A stretch of 64,000 bases of DNA, taken from positions 105,392,001-105,456,000 of the forward strand of contig CM042018.1 of the NCBI GenBank assembly GCA_023525975.1, given 5' to 3'. The notes under the pieces were generated by a model. The model did not search any database. It saw only the letters and a program-made list of their open reading frames with translations, and was not told the DNA's origin. The DNA is from Smallanthus sonchifolius (lineage: Eukaryota; Streptophyta; Magnoliopsida; Asterales; Asteraceae). A program made the translations under genes and the position numbers. Below, piece after piece: positions 59,799 to 64,000 of the stretch (the first letter of the stretch is position 1; the number at the start of each line of letters is the position of its first letter).

Positions 59799-60043
59799 TT
59801 CTTAGTTATTGCACCATAGATGACCGGTTAATATCACTCTAGTTGGCTCAATTCAATATCAACATTAAAATTTATCAACTAGCTTTAATAAAATAATTAC
59901 GCACACATATTTGATATCAAGATATTTACACTCTAATTTGAGTCATGAAGGCTTATCGAGTTAACAAATCGTCCTCAATTATAGGATAAGATGGTTAAGT
60001 TGAACTTAAGTTCAAGTTCAAATGGACTCATTTGGAACCCTTA

Positions 60044-60325
60044 TGATCTGTTCCCGAGTTTACTTAAGAAAAGAAAAGAATGGAAAGGGAAGGAAAAAAA
60101 AGTTTGGTTGTGTACTAAAGATTTTTTTTGAAAAAAAGTGAAAGGAAATAAAAAAAAATTATGTTCCAGATATTTTTATTGGAAAGAAGAGAAGGGAAAG
60201 AAAGAGAATTTGAGGCTAAATTCCATTATTTCAAATTGGAAAGAAGTGGGAAGAAGAGAAGGGAAAGGAAAAGAAAATTAGTTTTTCTCTTCTCTTATCT
60301 CCTTAAATAAACTCGGGAACAGAGC
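60044..60325. mobile_element. Tourist-type MITE (282 bp)
   Basis: Inverted ends TGATCTGTTCCCGAGTTTA and TAAACTCGGGAACAGAGC, flanked by TTA (60041-60043 and 60326-60328). The interior is a GGAAAGGAA purine tract. Confidence 0.8.
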
Positions 60326-60658
60326 TTAATGCATCTTAAGGATTTAATTTTCCTTTTCATGATTATACATTGATACTTTGATTATTAAAAATATTAATGG
60401 TATATTATTGACATGTTAATTTGTTACACACATTCAATTTCCCTATACTTGCTCAAAAGATAGAGAATTATTTAGATTAACATAATTATCATTTTCTTTC
60501 TTTACAAATAATGACACGAAGAATGACATTATGACCCTGCAATTTATAAACTATGGGTTGGTAGAGTTAAAGCTTAAAAAGACTAGGTTGCGTCTAAAGG
60601 AACATAATTGAAACACTATACATACACAACTAACTTGTCATACATGTTGTATGATCAT

Positions 60659-60982
60659 ACGGGTCGTATAACGTGTCAGACTGGTACATATTCAACCCTC
60701 AAAGATTTATTAGTTGTGTTGATTTTTTTGAATGTTTTTCAGATTTTAGAATAATACAAATTTTGTTTAGTTGATGAAGTAATATATTGAAAGGATGTTT
60801 GGATGTATCGTGTGTGTTTTAATTGTTATATGTCATTCTTGGTGCAATAACTAAGAACACATCCAAACACCCTTCTAATATAATACTTAATCAACTAAAC
60901 AAAATCTTGTATGAAACTAAATCAATCCAAAGAACAATTTTTAAGCGTTTAATATGTACCAGTCTAACACATTATACGACTA
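60659..60982. repeat. Long imperfect inverted repeat (foldback)
   Basis: GTCGTATAACGTGTCAGACT on the left pairs with the inverse near 60960-60980. Inner arms TTTTGTTTAGTTGAT and ATCAACTAAACAAAA, and GTTTGGATGT/ACATCCAAAC, pair around a centre near 60825. It lies about 520 bp upstream of the DCD gene ATG. Confidence 0.8.
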
Positions 60983-60999
60983 GCATAATCATTTTCACG

Positions 61000-61498
61000 A
61001 TATCATATAAACTGTATTACATGTCAGTAACGTCTGTATACAGTGTCGTGTCGATGTTGTTTCCTTAAACACAACCTAATCTTTTCAAGCTTCCCTCCAC
61101 AAACGGATAGTTTTGCAATTGTAGGGGGCATAATGGTACACAACCACAAACATGAAGGACTCATCTCTCTCTCTCTCTCTCTCTCTCACACATATCTTTA
61201 CGCGTTTTTGCCGTCACCATATAGCTCAACAATGCCTATCAATTTCTTCAATTTTCGAATAAAAATTCAACCTTTCTTTAATTTCAACACACACCCTTTG
61301 ACAAGTAAACACGCAATCCCCCAATAACCAATTTCCTCGAACCTTCCTCTCTACCCCCACCCCACCTATATCAATTCCAAATTCTTCTTAAATCTTGATT
61401 CAAACCAACACCCACTCATAAATTACTTAAAATCTCTCTTTCCCTCACAAATTCACAATCTTTCCATCTGGGTATCAAGAAATTCACAATCTTGAACC
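61000..61498 (+). promoter_or_regulatory. Upstream and 5' leader region of the DCD gene
   Basis: It contains a (CT)n run of about 28 bp (61160-61188), a common feature of plant core promoters and leaders, and C/A-rich leader-like DNA to the ATG. No clear TATA box. Confidence 0.45.
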
Positions 61499-63966
61499 AT
61501 GGAGACCAACAATCAATCATCCTTTTGGCAGTTTAGCGACCAACTTCGTGTCCAAAGCAACAATCTTTCAAATCTTTCTTTAAACGACTCCATCTGGAGC
61601 ACCTCCTACGCCTCCAAACGCCCGGAAAAAGATCGTCGGAACTTCGACATCCGGGTCGGCGGAGAGTTCTTGAACTCCGGCAACAATTCCGGCCCATCAA
61701 ACTCCGATTTTAATGGGTTCAACTTTGAATGGAAAATTGGGTCCACCAATCAGAACCAAGTTGGTGATTTTGGGGTCAACGGAGGGTTTAATAAAGGAAT
61801 TTATTCAAAACCCAGTTCGAATTTTAATGTTAATTTTGAGAAAAATGGGTTCAAGAAAGATGGGAAGTTTGGTAAAAATGGTGAGGTGGATCATTATTCT
61901 GTTGGGGGTAAACATGGAAAGAACAAGAAGAATAATAATAGTAATAATGAGAAGGATAATAATAAGAATAATAGTGTAGATAAGAGGTTCAAAACTCTGC
62001 CACCGTCGGAATCTTTGCCGAGAAATGAGACTGTGGGTGGGTATATTTTTGTCTGCAACAATGATACCATGCAAGAGAATCTCAAAAGACAGCTTTTTGG
62101 TATGTTTTTCTTTTATATATTTTGTTAAATTTTGCATTTTTTTCTGGGATTTTGTGTTTTGCTGGGTGGATTCTTGATTTTTCAAGAATTGGGGTTTTAA
62201 AATTGGGGATTTTAGTGGTTTTAAATATGGATCATTTGCTTGTACACCTCTAGATTGTATAGAACAAACACCAATGTTTTTATAATCGTGCTGGTCATTA
62301 AACCGGTCGTTTTATTGGTTACCAGTCGGACCGGAACAAACCGAGATCCAGTTAACTAATTTTGAAAAATACTTAAATATCACATAAAACATATATTTTA
62401 TTAAATTAAAAGTTTAATATAGGTATTTGCTATTTTTTATATTTAAAAAATAAAAAAAATATATTATTTTCTTATGTAACTAATTTTGAAAAATACTTAA
62501 ATATCACATAAAATATAAATATTTTATTATACAAAAGTTTAATACAAGTATTTGTTATTTTTTATATTTAAAAAAAATAAAAGAAGTATGTTATTTTCTC
62601 AAAAAGAGAACATGTATAGAGCAAAACCATTTAAAACAATTTCAAAATAAAAAAATAAAAAAATCCGAACCTGTTGATCAAGATTTAGTTTTTGTAAGAT
62701 TTTACCAATTGTTTTTGAACATCATGGGGTTTGATTACACCTGCTAGCTAATAAGATATAAAGTTATCTAGATTGTATATTTGATTGTGTCAAATGAGGT
62801 TCAATGATGAGCTATATAGTTCATCAGATACTTCAAAGATTAAACTTTCAAACATGAATATATAAGATTTAACTGTAATTCTGTTATAAATTTGCCTAAT
62901 TATTTTCTTAAATTGAATTCCAGGTTTACCGCCTCGCTACCGGGACTCGGTTAGGCAGATCACACCTGGTCTGCCTCTTTTCCTTTACAACTACTCCACT
63001 CACCAACTTCATGGTGTTTTTGAGGTATTCCATCTCATCCATTTATAACTTATAGTTGGTTAACAATGTATTGGTGGGTCCCGTCCCGTGAGTTTTCCTG
63101 TAACTGGTACTGGAAAAAACTTTTACTTTTAAGTTTTGAAAGAAAGGAAGATTAAGATGAACTTTGGTTTCGATGATTTAGGCTGCGAGTTTTGGTGGAA
63201 CAAACATCGACCCGTCTGCTTGGGAAGACAAGAAGAACCCTGGTGAATCGCGGTTCCCTGCTCAGGTGCGAGTTATGACTAGGAAGCTAGCCGAGCCATT
63301 AGAAGAAGATTCTTTTAGGCCAATTCTTCACCACTACGATGGCCCTAAATTTCGCCTTGAACTCAACATCCCCGAGGTAAATTACATTGTTAACCTTTCG
63401 TTCTAGATATCAGTAGGGGTGTAAACGAGTCAGTCGCTCGCTCATGAGCTACTCGAGACAAGCTTGCTAAAAGGTTGAATCAAGCCGTGTTTAAACAAGC
63501 CCAAGCCGGGGCCTGGACATGGTGGTCAATTGGAGCTGAGCTCCAAGCTTCACATGTTGTTGACTTGGCTTGTGAGCCTACACACAAGCTATTTATTTAT
63601 ATAAATAGTAACTTTTATTTTCTATAAAAATACATAATTACATAATAAATATTATTATTATATAAAATTATGCAAAAAAATCTAAATACTATATATTTTT
63701 GTTCTATATAAAATACTATATTTATAAATTTATATAAAAAATTATATATTTATATAAATGAAATAATTAAATTTTTAAATAAATAATAAACAAGTTGAGT
63801 CTTAGCCGAGCTCGAGCTTCATTTCAGCTTGAACTCGACTTGTTTACTCCCTTAGATATCACGACCCCTTGTCGGTATCCAAATCACTTGAAAAAATAAC
63901 ACACACCCGTTTTGGTTGCAGGCGCTCTCGCTCTTGGACATATTTGAAGAGAACAAGAACCGATGA
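61499..63966 (+). CDS. DCD-domain, Asn-rich (NRP/B2-type) protein, 4 exons
   Basis: DCD/NRP proteins act in plant ER- and osmotic-stress-induced cell-death signalling (known for the soybean NRP family); the molecular activity is not enzymatic. Inferred exons 61499-62099, 62924-63024, 63182-63376 and 63922-63966 total 942 nt (313 aa plus stop). All introns are GT-AG and all joins are in phase. The start has good context (ACCATGG) and a family-typical SFWQFSDQLRVQSNNLSNLS. Residues about 139-165 are Asn/Lys-rich. The DCD domain spans about 177-308: GGYIFVCNNDTM, FGLPPRYRDSV, GLPLFLYNYSTHQLHGVFE, SFGGTNIDPSAWE, FPAQVRV, ALSLLDIFEEN. The domain is complete and shows no damage. Intron 3 holds a 440-bp repeat. 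Confidence 0.93.
63413..63852. mobile_element. GAGCTCG-family element in DCD intron 3, copy 4
   Basis: Starts GTAGGGGTGTAAACGAG and ends CTTGTTTACTCCCT. The perfect 9-bp duplication TAGATATCA flanks it (63404-63412 and 63853-63861), giving the family a MULE-like target size. The core is AT-rich and non-coding. Confidence 0.85.
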
Positions 63967-64000
63967 AAGCGCGATACTTGTGAGGAAGAATTTTGCGTAA

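Overview
This window is nuclear DNA from a flowering plant, almost certainly a eudicot. The evidence is intron-split genes for plant-specific proteins, AT-rich intergenic DNA, and a dense layering of plant transposable elements (Ty3/gypsy Tat and chromovirus types, Ty1/copia, RTE LINE, tRNA-derived SINEs, Helitrons, MULEs, hAT and PIF/Harbinger MITEs). The repeat flavour suggests an Asteraceae-type genome, but this is inference; nothing here fixes the genus. I saw no prokaryotic, organellar or viral operon-like system.

Only two host genes are convincingly intact. (1) A plastid 3-oxoacyl-ACP synthase I (KAS I) gene lies on the minus strand at 20276-24416. It has eight exons, joins in frame to 493 codons, and keeps its Cys-His-Lys-His active-site residues and the GFGGHN loop. 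Three of its seven introns carry repeats and one has a GC donor site. (2) A DCD-domain, asparagine-rich (NRP/B2-type) stress and cell-death gene lies on the plus strand at 61499-63966. It has four exons and 313 codons.

Layout: 1-2850, 5' part of a Tat-lineage gypsy element (minus strand). 4266-5510, dead PIF/Harbinger transposase. 6876-13472, four MULE-type elements with 9-bp target duplications, one of them a 1.1-kb foldback, plus a minus-strand SINE. 15238-19747, MITEs and simple repeats. 20276-24500, KAS I. 24792-25501, Harbinger derivative with an ORF1 remnant. 26343-29413, a MITE split by a 2.7-kb Pack-MULE-like element. 29505-33619, SINE, Helitron and GAGCTCG-type repeat. 33960-54583, a nest: a degenerate copia element contains a hAT-like insert, a hAT MITE, a solo LTR and probably a 1.6-kb LTR-like element, and the last of these is split by an intact 11.8-kb gypsy chromovirus (41423-53187). 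54780-61000, LINE fragment, Helitron-like end, two SINEs, hAT and Tourist MITEs, and a long inverted repeat. 61499-63966, the DCD gene.

The most notable signals are: an array of about 25 W-box cores (TTGAC) about 290-550 bp upstream of the predicted LTR TATA box in the intact gypsy element; a probable 93-nt intron or frame break in its gag; exact nesting of a Pack-MULE-like element in a MITE; an intact but divergent KAS I; and a 1.14-kb foldback MULE. I did not find a clearly new multi-gene system.
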